64,000 nucleotides of DNA, taken from contig FJUW01000050.1 in NCBI GenBank assembly GCA_900074885.1, positions 62,001 through 126,000 on the forward strand. The letters run 5' to 3'. Within the stretch, counting starts at the first letter, position 1, and each line of letters opens with the position of its first letter. The notes below the pieces were generated by a model. That model was given only the letters and a program-made list of their open reading frames with translations. It did no database searches and had not been told where the DNA came from. The stretch is from Rhynchosporium graminicola (Eukaryota > Ascomycota > Leotiomycetes > Helotiales > Ploettnerulaceae). A program made the position numbers and the translations under genes. This document shows, in pieces, positions 47,471-59,379 of the stretch.

Positions 47471-48934
47471 TTAGCGTTTGGTTTCAACACATAGAGCTGT
47501 GTAAACAAGGAGGTCCACAAGAATTGGATTTCACGATTGAGCGGGACATGGAGGAAATCCTTACCTTCATGAGCATGAACATCACAATCCACACAAAAGT
47601 GATTCCCACAAACCTCACAAGCATACCTCCCGCTTTCACTCGTGCCAGATTTATCCTTCCCTTCCTTGACTGCCTCTCTCCCATACTCACCACCAATCAC
47701 CACCGGAAAAGGCGTCAAGCACGAATAACAAGCCCTACTCCTCTTCGCCTCCCTCCAAGGAACTTCAACCCAGTTTCTCAATGGGAAAAGATGATGATAA
47801 CTCCTTGCCAAATGCGTACTCAAAATTAACGTCAACCCACACCCCGGACACTCAGCTGGCAAACTGCAAACCTTACTTTCACATCTACTGCATAGATAAC
47901 CTCCTCTCACCAGCTTACTATGACACGCGCAGAAACTCATCACCTTTCCTGCTCCCGAAGTCCTAGAAGGGAATCCCATCATTAAAAGACTAGACTGCGA
48001 CTGTTTCTTCGTGCGTGTTACTGGAGGAGTAGTGAGCGCCATAACCAGTTCTCGAAAATGTGACTCGTTGAGAGCGACGTGATAATTGTTCTCCGAGCCC
48101 GCATTCGTGATTTTGCACAACTCAGAACAGATCTTAACCTGTGCCGCCAGCCCAATGACACTTACTCGAATCCGATCTACAACCAGACTCGAAATCGTAT
48201 CATGTATATCCCCCGGATCACTGGATAGCAAAGCACCGTATATGATCAATACCTCACGAGTGCCGTGTGAAGGCGCATGGAAAAGCGCGGCTCTCGCCAT
48301 CTCAAGCGCATTCTGCAGACTCGGATTTCCTTGCGGTTGCTGTTCACGGAACTTTCTGAGGTTCTCGATGAGTTCGGAGGGGTTGCCAGAGATGTCCGAG
48401 ACGCGAATGGCGATGCCGTCGCGCATGCCTAGGATGCCTAATTGCGAGATGGGGTTCTGTTCGAAGTATTCGGTGATGAATTCCGAGGCGAAGCGTAAGG
48501 TAAGAAGGTATCTTGTGGGTCGTAGATCTTTCTCTACCATGGCGAAGGAGAAGTCGAGGACGAGGATCATGTGCCGTATGATTCCTCTTTGTAGTGGTGT
48601 GGTATCTCGTAAGAGTCTGGCAGGTTGTTAGACTGGTGCCCTGAATTGTGATTTGTATAGATGAAGTATACCTTTTCCTCTTCCCAGCATCTCTCAATCC
48701 TTCAACTGTGGAATTGAGACTTCCATCTGCGCCTTCAACAACCGTGTCCCAACTCCTCTGGATATCCTCCCAAGCAGCTCTTCTACGATTACTGGTGTTG
48801 GCATCGCCGCCTCTCTTGTTGCCCGCGTTTCCTCGAACTGGACCTGTAGAACGGGTTCCGTGCCTCGAGACATTGTTTGCTCCCTCATCGTCAGAGGGGG
48901 CATCTGCTACGTAATCGTCGTCCGAGTCCGACAT
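47471..48934 (-). CDS. SSL1: TFIIH core subunit Ssl1 (p44)
   Basis: Subunit of TFIIH, acting in promoter opening and nucleotide excision repair, where it stimulates the Rad3/XPD helicase. Exons 48672-48934, 47565-48616 and probably 47471-47496 give 446 residues. Exon 1 is an acidic N-terminus (MSDSDDDYVADAPSDDEG) with WEDIQRSWDTVVEGADGSL. The join gives GKRKRLLRDTTPLQRGIIRH, then a von Willebrand A domain starting MILVLDFSFAMVEKDLRPTR. The C-terminal part has CACHSKLVRGGYLCSRCESKVC, AECPGCGLTLILSTHLARSY, CYSCLTPF and CEVCGNHFCVDCDVHAHE, the Zn-binding and RING-like region. The last intron (47497-47564) is inferred; without it the frame runs to 47437. Either way the expected final CPGC ligand pair is not seen. 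Length is close to yeast Ssl1 (461). Confidence 0.93.
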
Positions 48935-49613
48935 CGTGGCTTCGAGAGTTGTGGGTTGGTTTAAGAGGGCCTTCTTTGTCGCAAGGCTGAGAGTGTGAAG
49001 TAAGGCAAACTAGATCCCTGTCATATTGGCTCTTAGCGTTATACAGACAGCTCGCCTTCATACCTATGGTTGGTGTTTGAGCTAGACTTACTAGAGGGCT
49101 GCCACAAGGCTTAGTGCTCTCTCCAATTGGAATTTATTGTATATGGCAGTGGAGTGGATGATAGTAAGAATTGGTTCGCAGCCTTGCCGGAAGTCAAACC
49201 AACCCTCTCACAATGATGCAACCTCTGACGCCTTAAGCCACAAGCCATATCTAGAGCATTCTTTTATTCTTATTTCTTGCTTACTGGCCATTAAGCGCTC
49301 CTGGGTATACTTTAAACATGCGAAATCATATACAAAGCCAATCCTCGTAGTCAACCAACAGTCTGGACTGCGCATCCAACATGCATCCTCCCAGAAGCAT
49401 ACCTCTCAATCCGTGCAAACTCGTATTAGACCCCCTCCCCGTGTCGTCCTGTTCAGAAGCTTACGCTCAAGTCTGATCTCCGTCGTTTTCGTCGTAAACG
49501 TGCAGTAACATGCATTGTGTGGTGATTTAAACAATATCGTCGTGTAGACGTGCCGCTACAAACAAAATGCCCCAAAACTCCGATTTTCCATTCCTTGTTG
49601 CTTTTTAATGAGA
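48935..49613. other. Intergenic region between SSL1 start and CHS7-like stop
   Basis: About 680 bp. Holds the SSL1 promoter and the 3' UTR of the Chs7-like gene, both on the minus strand. A 123-codon plus frame (49137-49508) lacks conserved features and is not called. Confidence 0.5.
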
Positions 49614-50763
49614 TCACGAGTAGGTGTTATTGACTGGTGACGGCCAATCATCCTCGGTAATGCTAGACCAGAAGATCCATATCGTTACGACCGAGAGGAG
49701 GGTGAACAAAGTCTGAAATAGCGATCCGTCGATTTTGCCGTTGGTTCCATTGCAAATGTGAATACTAACAACGTAGTTGAAGATTTGCCCGATAGCGAAC
49801 AAAAGTGCGGCGGCGACCAAGTACATCATGGGTTTCTTCTCTCCTAGAATCCTGATGACCAACACTGTCTCTAGCGCGAAGAATAAGAATAGGAAGATCA
49901 ATGGAACCAGTTGGTAGAGAACATAAAGGGCGGTGCTCTTGTTGTCGGCACTGATGCGATTCGCTTCAAAGTAACCCGTCCAATTAAGTCCAGTGTCCAA
50001 GGTGATATAGCCGGTTCCGATGAATAATGCAATTGCAGAGCCGACCATCAGTCCAACAGAGAGGGGTGTGCCATCATCGAGTATTTGATAACCGACAGCA
50101 GCGTTGAGCATCAGGATCCAAAGTGTCGCGACGATCATTCCCAAGTGTACAGCGGTGAAGCCTATACGAACGTGCTCACTCAGACCAGGAATCTTGCCCA
50201 CTGTAAATATCTCGCAGATCTCGATTATGACGTATCCCAGGAGGAAGAGTTGCATTTCTCTACAAAGGAAGTCAGCCATGGTAGGTAATCATGGTAGCGG
50301 AGCTTATCCTACCTTCTTCCGACAGCAGCTTGCTTCCGTTCCGATCGCCATAGGAGGTATGCTGAGATTAAAATCGCGACTCCGCAAAGTAATATGACGC
50401 CTGGATTTTTGTTAGTCGAGGACTGACCATCATCCAACAATTGACTGACCTAGATTTCCTAGATGCCTCGTTCCACCACTATTGAGAGAGATGCCTGTGA
50501 GGTAGCATTGTGGATTGAAATTCGATGGGTCCTTGTAGCTGAATCCGGGGAATATCTGTTAGGATCCAGTTAGTATTTGGACTCGAGGTTCGGGAAGTGT
50601 GAGGGTTCGAACATTGCAAATAGGGAGGGTCGAGTCGCGACAGAAGTCCTGTCAATCAATTGCTGTCAGCCAAATGTCCTTTCCACGACCCTCGAGTCGT
50701 TCAATTGTCGCGGGATATAAAATGATCACATACATGGAACTTCCCAAATTGTGTAGAACCCAT
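49614..50763 (-). CDS. Chs7-family multi-pass membrane protein (chitin synthase export chaperone type)
   Basis: Five exons are proposed: 50734-50763, 50613-50648, 50450-50555, 50313-50400 and 49614-50259, giving 301 residues in frame. The N-terminus MGSTQFGKFH joined to DFCRDSTLPICN resembles the short cysteine-containing head of Chs7 proteins. A luminal segment follows (FNPQCYLTGISLNSGGTRHL), then about seven hydrophobic segments. Conserved-looking pieces are YLLWRSERKQAAVGRREMQL, VGYQILDDGTPLS, LFAIGQIFNYVVSIHICNGT, KIDGSLFQTL and WSSITEDDW. Family members act in the ER to let chitin synthase leave for the surface. An ATG at 50279 opens a long frame but lies inside the last intron (50260-50312). 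The donor after exon 2 (GTTCGA) is unusual, so that junction is less sure. It could be a paralogue rather than Chs7 itself. Confidence 0.85.
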
Positions 50764-52462
50764 TGCGACGTCGTCTTATCGAATTCGTGGAGAGGATTGG
50801 GGCGTTTGGTGTGTGCTTCAGCTGAGCTGCACCGGAGATCAATCGTCTCAGTCGAGTCTGTTCTTATCGCAAAGCTGAGACGAAATCGATGGCAGAGTTT
50901 TGCGTCGACGAAAGCAGAGAGCGACGAGATGGTGCAATGGTATCTGTCCCTTGAAGGAATGGAACTGTCGGCCGGTGGTGTTGATGTGTCCTGTTGTTTT
51001 CTCCGTTCCCCTTTCTTTCTTTCCTCCCTTCCCTGCTTTCTGAAACTGACGCCCTGCTTCCAACCTCCTGCTCCTGCTTCCTGCTCCTGTTTTGGGCAGC
51101 TTGCTTCTTTACTTTGCTAGCTCAGCAATCCGGGTGGCCTTTCCCTATCCAGCCTCCCGTATCCAGGAACGCTACTCTAGCCCCCTTAACTAAATGAGCG
51201 CCGAAGGTGCAGTGCAGTGCAGCGCAAGTCGAGGCGATTTACGATTCTGCTGCCGTATATCTATTCCACGATTGACGGTTGAGATTGTGTAGTGCGGTGG
51301 AAGGAGGCGAGGTAGGATGGAAGGGAGGAAGCAAGGAAGCGAAAATATGAGTGAGGATGGGGATGGATGGATCAAAACAGAAGGATCCTTACTACTGACG
51401 TGATGGACGAATGAGTGCGGGTGGTTGTAAGTACTGTAAGGTAATTAGAGTGAAAAGGTGTTTTCATGCCATGCTCGCTTCGCCCCGTAATTCGTCCTGC
51501 TCCGAAATTATCACCAATGTACCTATATATGTATACTAGCCACACTTCGGCCTGCGTCGACTTTTCAGCTTCAACCAAGGATGGGGGTCGGAACAGCCAG
51601 GGGCAAAATTGAGTTTGATGAACCGCCAACGCTCAATGCGTCGAAGAGACCTTGCTTCTTATATCACCCACCCTTCCCACCAGGCGGATTCCATATATTT
51701 TCCTTGAAATATCTCTATGTCAACCAGGGGGAACAAGGAAAAAGGAAATGCCTGTTGACGACACATGTTCTATTTCTTGTACAGCACTGCCCTGTTGGCC
51801 TACAGTTTCAGGTCATGCAGCAACGACTTTGCGTCGCGAGATTCGCCAGCAGCCTGCATTGAGGAGGTCGGGGTCGGGGTCAGGGTGGCAAGGATGCGCT
51901 CTCAAGTCGCATTTATCCTGATCGCTTACAGAAGCGAAGGGCAGGCAATGAATGAATCGGGATACGACGAGAACTGGGGATATTCCTGCTTGTGTCGGGC
52001 GGGTAAGCATGAGGCTCTTGACTTGAATACCTACAGTATGTATGTATGACACAGATTCCGAAGTCGCGAACATGATTCAACTCATGGTTTCAGAGACTAT
52101 GGAAGCCAGGAGCCTTCATTCGAGTCGAAGATCGGAGGAACAAAAAGCCTCGCAAAAAGCATGTTCTAGACTAGACGTTTGGAGATATTTGCCAGGGCAG
52201 TTAGTGAAGAAGGCCTACCTGCCACCACGCTCATAGGCTGGATATTCTCGATTTCCATCCAATCTCAATGCAGTCGGGGGTAAGAAGAACGAACTATAGA
52301 CGAGGATCCGCAGAGGCTGTGAGACGGATAAACGTTGTTTCAGCACCTTTCGGGATGCCGCAACTGTAGCCTTTGCTGGAACTAGTCGCGATCTACAGTC
52401 GTGGTCTCCAAGTTTGCCTCTTGGACGAGGACTGCAAAAGCACGACGAAGAAGTTGGGCTTT

Positions 52463-52494
<32 letters not shown>
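52463..52494. repeat. (TAGA)8 microsatellite
   Basis: Uninterrupted TAGA units, visible directly. Confidence 0.95.
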
Positions 52495-52495
<1 letters not shown>

Positions 52496-53036
52496 GTACC
52501 TGGAGAATAGGCACAACACGTGGGACGAGCAAGAGGCGAAGCGCTCACGGAAGACCAGCTGTCCCATGATGTGGCCATGCGCTCATGCTGGAAACTGTGC
52601 ACATGTCGGGCGCGGTACGAAGTATCAACAGCTGACTGATCTTGCACACTTCTGCTATAGATGTTGTAGGTGAAGAGAAACTGTCTGCAGGTCTATCTGA
52701 GGTTACAGTACCTACTCAAGGATTTTCCTACAATCTATGTAATTGGTAATCCATCCCTGTGACTGGTGGGAAATATACAGATCTTGACAGGCCTCGTCAA
52801 GGCATGATTGATGGCTCTGATAGGTAGGGTTCCTTCCGAAAGGTCATACTGATAAAAGTATGGAAGCGAACATCAATAAGAATAAGAGTTGACGGTAGCC
52901 GGCATGGAATCATTGAGAGAGAGTACGAACGGAGCAGAGAAGCAGACCAGGCAGATGGGATGATACGCAGGTACATGGGACAGGTATAGATAGGCAGGTT
53001 CACCGCCCAGTTCTGCTCTGTTGTCTTGGACTGAAG

Positions 53037-53070
53037 TACATACATACATACATACATACATACATACATA
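53037..53070. repeat. (TACA)8 microsatellite
   Basis: Uninterrupted TACA units, visible directly. Confidence 0.95.
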
Positions 53071-53481
53071 CGGGGGCAGAAAAGCGGTGAGACCAAACTT
53101 ATCTCATATTCAAGTACTAATTGTACATACAGTCAGTCAGTGCCTACTCCTGCGTAGAGCTGATCGCCAAGGATCTTCATACTACAGTAAGTGAAATCGG
53201 AGAGATCGTGAGATTGGATCTTGGTCTTACAGTACCGGTGGCTGACTGCTGAGAAGTCAGGAGTGCAAAAGGGAGCTAGCTAATCCAGATGAGCGGGTCC
53301 AACCTCAGGCAGGTCAGCGTCATCTCTCCGACCCTGGCACGTTTTCCCCAAGACCCCGATCTTGTACGAAAGCTACTCGACGGAACGGCTATCATTGTAC
53401 TGTATGTACATGAACCCATCCATCTATCTCATCTCATCTCGTCTCGTGCCATTATTGTCATCGCAGATAATCAGCTCCTTC

Positions 53482-53510
53482 AAGCTCCAGCTCCAGCTCC
53501 AGCTCCAGCT
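53482..53510. repeat. (AGCTCC)n minisatellite
   Basis: About five AGCTCC units, visible directly. Confidence 0.85.
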
Positions 53511-53722
53511 TCAAGCTGCCTGATATCCCCCCCATCCGTGCCTACCTATCATTGTTTGTACATCTGATAACGACTCTCTAACTAACTCCTGACCGTTCGT
53601 CCGCTCCACGCGCCGCCTATCACTCATGCATTCGTAGCCGTTCCACTTTTACGGCTACTGTTGATGGTTGCATGGCTTGGCTAGGTCTTTCTTTACATGT
53701 ACCAAGTAGCACACTCCTTTAG

Positions 53723-56336
53723 CTTGACTTGACGAACTCCCGAGCATCTGGTGGACCCTTATCTTTGACTTTGACGACCAACTGGACTGGACGGACTGGT
53801 GATCAGCTCGAGCCCCCCAACGTCAACTTACCCCATCCTACCCTGATCGCGGAGGACTGCTGCAGAACAGTCCCAACCTTCACGATTCCTTCTTCAAATC
53901 CTCCCCGCCGGCCTGCCAATATACCGTTAAGGACCTTATCAACCCAAGCCTCGCGAATCGATTCCCACTCGGCTGCTCTACTGGGCCGAACTTCAGACGA
54001 AAAGCAGGGCCGCCGGTCTTCCCTCTCGAGGTCGTCGTCGCCCAGCTCGGAATTCTCCTGGAGTGATACTGGCGATCTTGCAGAACAGCTCGCAGATGCT
54101 GAGGATCCATTGCGTCTGAAATTACGTGCATCGCTTGACGAGCAAGTGTTGGGAGGTTCCTCGAAACGGACGTCTCGGCATAAAAAGGTCCGATATCAAG
54201 ACGAAGGCGAAAGTATTGACTTAAAGGAGTACGGTCCTGCACTTGTTAAGGAGGACATTGAGATACCTGACCCAGGGCCGCGGTACATTTCTAGGGCAGA
54301 ACATTTACTTGCCGCCGCCATGTCGGGAGGAGAAAGGCAGATGCGTGGCCTGACGGGCAAATCATTAGTGTAGGTAGAGGATTCATGTTCAATTGACCTT
54401 GCTGACAGTGGCTAGGTATTTCACGAGTATCTTTGTTTCGTTAGGCGTGTTCCTATTCGGATATGATCAGGGCGTTATGTCGGGCATTATCACGTAGGTC
54501 TACAGCCCAGTCGCACGTCCAAATTCGAGCTGACAAGACCCTAGCGGCCCCTACTTCAAAGACTATTTCAATCAACCCACAAAGGCAGAGGTAGGTACTA
54601 TGGTAGCTATTCTAGAAGTGGGAGCATTTTTCTCGTCACTATGCGTTGGAAGAATAGGAGACATAATCGGGCGGAGAAGGACAATTCTGTATGGATCAAT
54701 GATATTCTTCGTCGGTGGAGGTCTGCAAACTTTGGCCAATGGAATGCCAATGATGCTCTTGGGTCGTATTATTGCTGGAGTTGGTGTTGGTATGCTCTCA
54801 ACAATCGTGCCAGTCTATCAGTCCGAAATCTCGCCTCCACACAACCGGGGCAAGCTCGCCTGTATTGAGTTTACCGGAAATATCTTTGGTTATGCGACAT
54901 CAGTTTGGGTTGACTACTTCTGTAGTTATATCAACAGCGACTACTCGTGGAGAATCCCTTTGCTGATGCAGTGCATTATGGGAGCTCTTCTTGGCATAGG
55001 AAGTCTGGTTATAGTGGAATCGCCAAGGTAGGACGGCCATCTTCAGTCACACGACATAACACCAACTAATTGTTCTAGATGGCTCTTGGACAACGATCAC
55101 GATGAAGAAGGAATTGTAGTTATCGCAAATCTCTATGGAGAAGGAGATATCCACAACGCCAAAGCCAGAGATGAATATAGAGAAATCAAGATGGATGTCT
55201 TACTGTCTCGACAAGAAGGAGAGAAATCCTACGCCGATATGTTTAAGCGATACAGGACTCGAGTCTTCATAGCCATGTCCGCCCAAGCCCTCGCACAACT
55301 CAACGGTATAAACGTCATCTCGTACTACGCCCCCTTAGTCTTCGAATCAGCGGGCTGGATAGGTCGACAAGCTATTCTCATGACTGGTATAAACTCTATC
55401 ACATATCTCATGTCTTCTATACCACCGTGGTATCTCGTAGATCGATGGGGTCGCCGTTTCATTCTCCTAAGCGGCGCAATTGCTATGGCTATCTCCTTAT
55501 CACTGATATCCTATTTCCTCTTCCTGGATATTGCCACGACACCCACCCTCGTCGTCATCTTCGTCATGATCTATAATGCGGCTTTTGGATTCAGTTGGGG
55601 TCCTATTCCATGGCTCTACCCACCCGAGATTTTACCTCTCAGTATCCGATCTAAGGGGACCAGTTTATCGACAGCTACGAATTGGGCTTTCAACTGGCTC
55701 GTAGGAGAACTCACTCCCGTGCTTCAGGAAACTATAAAATGGCGTCTGTATCTCGTGCATGCGTTTTTCTGCGTCACGAGTTTCGTCGTTGGTGAATGCT
55801 CCCTTTCACTCCGAATGCCCATTCTCGTTCCTCTTCCGCCTTTTTCCCTCTACTTAGCTCAAGTTCGCATCTTCTAACACAATCCAGTCTACTTCATCTA
55901 CCCCGAAACCGCCGGTATCCGCCTTGAAGACATGGACGTCCTCTTCGGCGACGCCACTACCGCAATGCCCACGCCCCAAGCCCGCGCCGAATCCGGATTA
56001 TTGATGGGGGGCGCCTCTTCCCCCGTCCCCTCAATGGACTTACGGCGCGGAATCATGGGCGGTTCAGGAGGACAGCCACCGCACCTCGGCGCCTCGAACG
56101 CGATCCCAGGCTTGGATATCGATCCACCACATGTGAGGATCGAGAATGGGAAACCGATATTTGGTTCTGCTGACAACGGGAATGGTGAGGGGGGAGAGGG
56201 TGTAGGGGGCTGGATTAGTAGGATGGTCAAGCGGGCTGCTGGGGATGGGGAGGGAAGTTCAGGAGGTGGAAGTAGGGGGAGCAGTGTTAAGAGTGGGAAG
56301 TATAAGGCGCTGAATGATGATGAGTTGGATGATTGA
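53723..56336 (+). CDS. MFS sugar transporter with long N-terminal extension (start unresolved)
   Basis: Sugar porter of the major facilitator superfamily, at a cell membrane. Exons: up to 54369, 54416-54493, 54545-55027, 55079-55791 and 55888-56336; introns 46, 51, 51 and 96 nt. About 12 membrane segments. Diagnostic motifs are FLFGYDQGVMSGIIT, RIGDIIGRRRTILYGS, GVGVGMLSTIVPVYQSEISP with PPHNRGKL, VESPR|W across intron 3, QLNGINVISYYAP, LVDRWGRR and WGPIPWLYPPEILPLSIR, followed by PETAGIRLEDMD. The last 130 residues are a glycine- and serine-rich tail. Exon 1 codes for at least 195 residues before the first membrane segment, including a serine-rich stretch and EYGPALVKEDIEIPDPGPRY. A stop lies at 53720-53722 with no in-frame ATG after it until 54320, so either an upstream exon exists or translation starts at 54320. 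Substrate cannot be read from the sequence. Confidence 0.92.
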
Positions 56337-57204
56337 GGAGTCTAATCTAAAGCTAGATCTCGCTTTGGGTCATTTTTGGATACTTTGCATTAGATGCATA
56401 TGCGTGGCTGAAATGTCCAATTTCAGGAATAGAAATAGAAATCTTTCGATAGAAAAACGGGCTGGGCTAGGCTAGAAAGCATGGTCAGGCAGGCGTACGG
56501 TAATCTTTGATGAAGAGAGGTAGAAAGCCTTTTATGCATCATTTACCTGTTCACTTACTCACTCACTCACTTCCCAACTGACTCACTCAAAATCATCACA
56601 AACCGTCAAAATATACGATTTTCTTAAAACGTTTGATCAAACAGACTGGTGATGGAAAGATTCATTCGGACTTATCGAAATGGAAAGTAGGTCTAGGACT
56701 CACTTTATATCACTTCACTTCACTTCCATGATGGGGATTTATTTGTTGATGGTCAAATCTACGAAGCCTGTCTCGACTACGATAGGACGGTATTAACTAA
56801 CCTATCTATCTATCTGTCATGGATAGTTCGTCGGGCGACGATTTCTCGAAGTTGCGAGATGTGATGTGATGTGATGTGATGTGATGTGATGTTTACGAGA
56901 CTGGACTGGACTGGGTGATGTGTGTACATCACTTCGGATATGCAATGGGACCGGATAGGTCAGGCTTAATCAGACAGATTTCATCCGTTGGTCACATTTT
57001 GAGCGTCAGAGATGAGATGAGAGGGAATGAAAGGGGTATCATAGTTTACTTTCCACAAGCCGTCTAGCAATACAATTATCTAAACCTCATTGTCCTACTG
57101 TCTTCGTCTGATTCGGCTCATGTAGTCAGTTCACAAACTCGCTTCACTCTCCCTCTATTTCTGGCTACTGCTTTCGCCAGCATTGGCTCTGACACCTTCA
57201 GCCT
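56337..57204. other. Intergenic region between convergent transporter and DCAF4-like genes
   Basis: About 870 bp of 3' flanks. Contains CACTCACTCACTCAC near 56558-56571 and a (GATGT)n tract ending at 56892. No gene seen. Confidence 0.5.
56858..56892. repeat. (GATGT)n pentanucleotide repeat
   Basis: About seven GATGT/TGATG units in tandem, visible directly. Confidence 0.92.
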
Positions 57205-59379
57205 CTACACATCACTTTCTCTCGCATACCTTGAATCCCCACCATAACTTTCCTCTTTCCAATCATGATCGCCCCACGCGTATCTCTGAATGAGTCGTCG
57301 TTGACCCACATAGAGACTTTTCCTCCCGCTATCGGAATCTCTTGCGAAACGTAGACATTTCACCAACCAGTCCGTCTCGTCGCGGAATTCAAAGCCAAAG
57401 GCGTGCGGTGAATCGAATCTGTGCCCTGTTTTGAGGGAGAATAGCTGTACAGAGGGATGGTAGTCGTCTGCTTCTTGCGCGGCGGCGACGATGCCCGAGT
57501 CGAGATCGATGTCGAAACCTGCCTGGTGGCTGGCTGTGTTGTGGTAATCAGGATATTGGACTATCGAAAGCGAGGGATTTCTATTTCGTGCATGTGCTTG
57601 GTGAAGGGACCACTTGGCCGGTTTTGAGTCTTCTTTGCGGAAGCGGAGGTCGTATTGACAGAGGCTGGATTGGAGACCGCAGACTATTATGCGGTTGGCG
57701 TCAATTTGGCGGATGTGCGTTATAGAGCTTGGGTGTGTAATGGTGTCATTATCCCAGGGCGGAATGGCGGCGCGGAGGTCTGTGAGGTTGAGAATTCCTC
57801 TACGACCGCCAGATAGGAGAGTATTGGGACTGTCTGATAGAATCTCGACGGCGAAGAGGTCGTCTCTTAGACCGGGAGGGGGTCTGGCTGTGACATAGCA
57901 TGTATCTAATCGGGCCTTGCTTGTAGCTGAAACGCCTCTGCTTGTACCGAAGGCGAAGAGCAAGTCTGATACTGGAGGGGCTGGAGTCGACGAGAAGATA
58001 CTTACTCCAGTTCCGCGCGAATCTCCAGGATCTATCGCGACCGTGATCGACTGGCGATGGGTATCTCCAAACCAACCTATTATTATCGTCAGTCTGTGCT
58101 ACGAAATGTGCGATATGAAGGGCTTAGATGCCTTCTATTAGTAGTTCACCAGAGGTTTGTACCTCGCTAACAGCATTGATCCTGATTGCCCCCAGTTCAG
58201 ACTGTGACAGATATGTCGTAGCTCGGACTTGACTTGGCTCGTGTACGCTGACAGACGTGATGTTTGTTGGATCGCAGGGAATGTGCTCCGTTGAAATTCG
58301 TTTAACACGGAAGAAAAAATTCTGAGAAGAAGGATGATCGTCTTCGAGATCGACTCGAACATCCATGAAGGTATAAGGGAAGTCAGCTGGTACACGTTAA
58401 TACATTAATGTCTGACAATCCACCACTTCTTCATTGCACCTATTCCATGTTTCTGCCTGTTGCCAAGAAGCACACGTCAAGCAAAGTACTCGGCACGTCC
58501 GAGCGAGATTGGGCAAATTCGTCCACGGTAGAGCGAGGACCTTTTTACATTGAAGACGGCAATGAGTAATACTGTGACTTCACAGAACGACTCTGCAAGA
58601 TATCCTGTACTTTTAATTCAATGCCGCGAAGACAGTACAGGACAATTTCTGAGTGACGCTTTACAGTCACATTCAAACTTGATGGCATTGCTGAAGTACT
58701 GAACCTAGGCGATGAGTTGCTTCGCTGGAGACGAAATTGCACAATCTGTGATAGTTAAGATCAAGAAAATAGAGCTTATGACTTACATCTAACTTTGCTA
58801 CAATAACCGATATTGATGGTCGAAGGTCCAATTTCGGGTCTGTGGCTGATTGTAAAAACTCCAGTGCCCACGCTATCAGCTTCATCATAGCCGATGGTTA
58901 AGTGACCAGCCCGGACAAGACCACGAGCGACGACACCTCCAGGTTCGAAGCCAGCACGGCCATACTCCCTCTGCAAGAGTCCACCTGCTAGTCCCTTCTG
59001 CAGGATTGTTGACCTTTTGATGCGGCATCGTTGACGTTCTCGAACTCGCGCTGCTTCACCCTCTTTCTTGGCCCGTAGTTCTCGTCGTTTGACGCTGTGT
59101 TACAATTTAGTATGCCGAACACAGCGGCTCGTGGCTGATCAAGATTGACGTTGGAATAGGGATTCCGATCCAGAATGCCAAGATTGTGAGGCCAGAAGGG
59201 AAGTGACGCACTCGTTGCTAGAATAAGCGGAACTTGCTGGTCCTGCTCCACTGGCTTGGATCTTGAAGTATTTTCCTTTCTCCTCGTCTGAACGGTTATT
59301 AGCGAGGGATTGAGAATAGTATAGGCAGACAATACAGACCAAAGTACATGCCAGGGATAGGTCCAATATTTCCGACCAT
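57205..59379 (-). CDS. DCAF4-like WD40-repeat protein
   Basis: Clear exons on the minus strand: 59340-59379, 59212-59287, 59094 down to about 58787-58794, an exon ending at 58150, and 57205-58076. The start MVGNIGPIPGMYF joins to DEEKGKYFKIQASGAGPASS, matching the short PGFYYD...KRYFKI head of DCAF4 proteins. Then come a basic KRRELRAKKEGEAARVRERQ helix and LLQREYGRAGFEPGG. Later exons read DVRVDLEDDHPSSQNFFFRV, joined as SEVQTSGWFGDTHRQSITVA, LLFAFGTSRGVSATS, LLSGGRRGILNLTDLR and QSSLCQYDLRFR, which are beta-propeller blades. Family members serve as CUL4-DDB1 substrate receptors. Between about 58786 and 58380 the splicing is not resolved: the frame there (RLQRSNSSPRFSTS, VLALPWTNLPNLARTCRVLC) is coding-like but phases do not all join. 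A sequencing indel or an unusual intron is possible. Confidence 0.82.

Larger units (their letters stand above)
50764..53722. other. Long intergenic region rich in microsatellites
   Basis: Nearly 3 kb with no supported gene. Contains GTGCAGTGCAGTGCAG near 51209, a (TAGA)8 tract at 52463-52494, a (TACA)8 tract at 53037-53070 and (AGCTCC)n at 53482-53510. Open frames up to 173 codons exist, some made only of repeat sequence, but none shows a domain or consistent splice structure. It contains the upstream regions of the Chs7-like gene and of the sugar transporter. Confidence 0.5.

Noticed and set aside
48086..48631. 181-codon plus-strand frame
   Set aside because: Opposite strand of the SSL1 von Willebrand A domain.
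49614..50279. Chs7-like protein starting at the ATG at 50279
   Set aside because: That ATG lies in an intron (50260-50312). Splicing to upstream exons gives the RSERKQAAVGRR-EMQL junction and a complete N-terminus.
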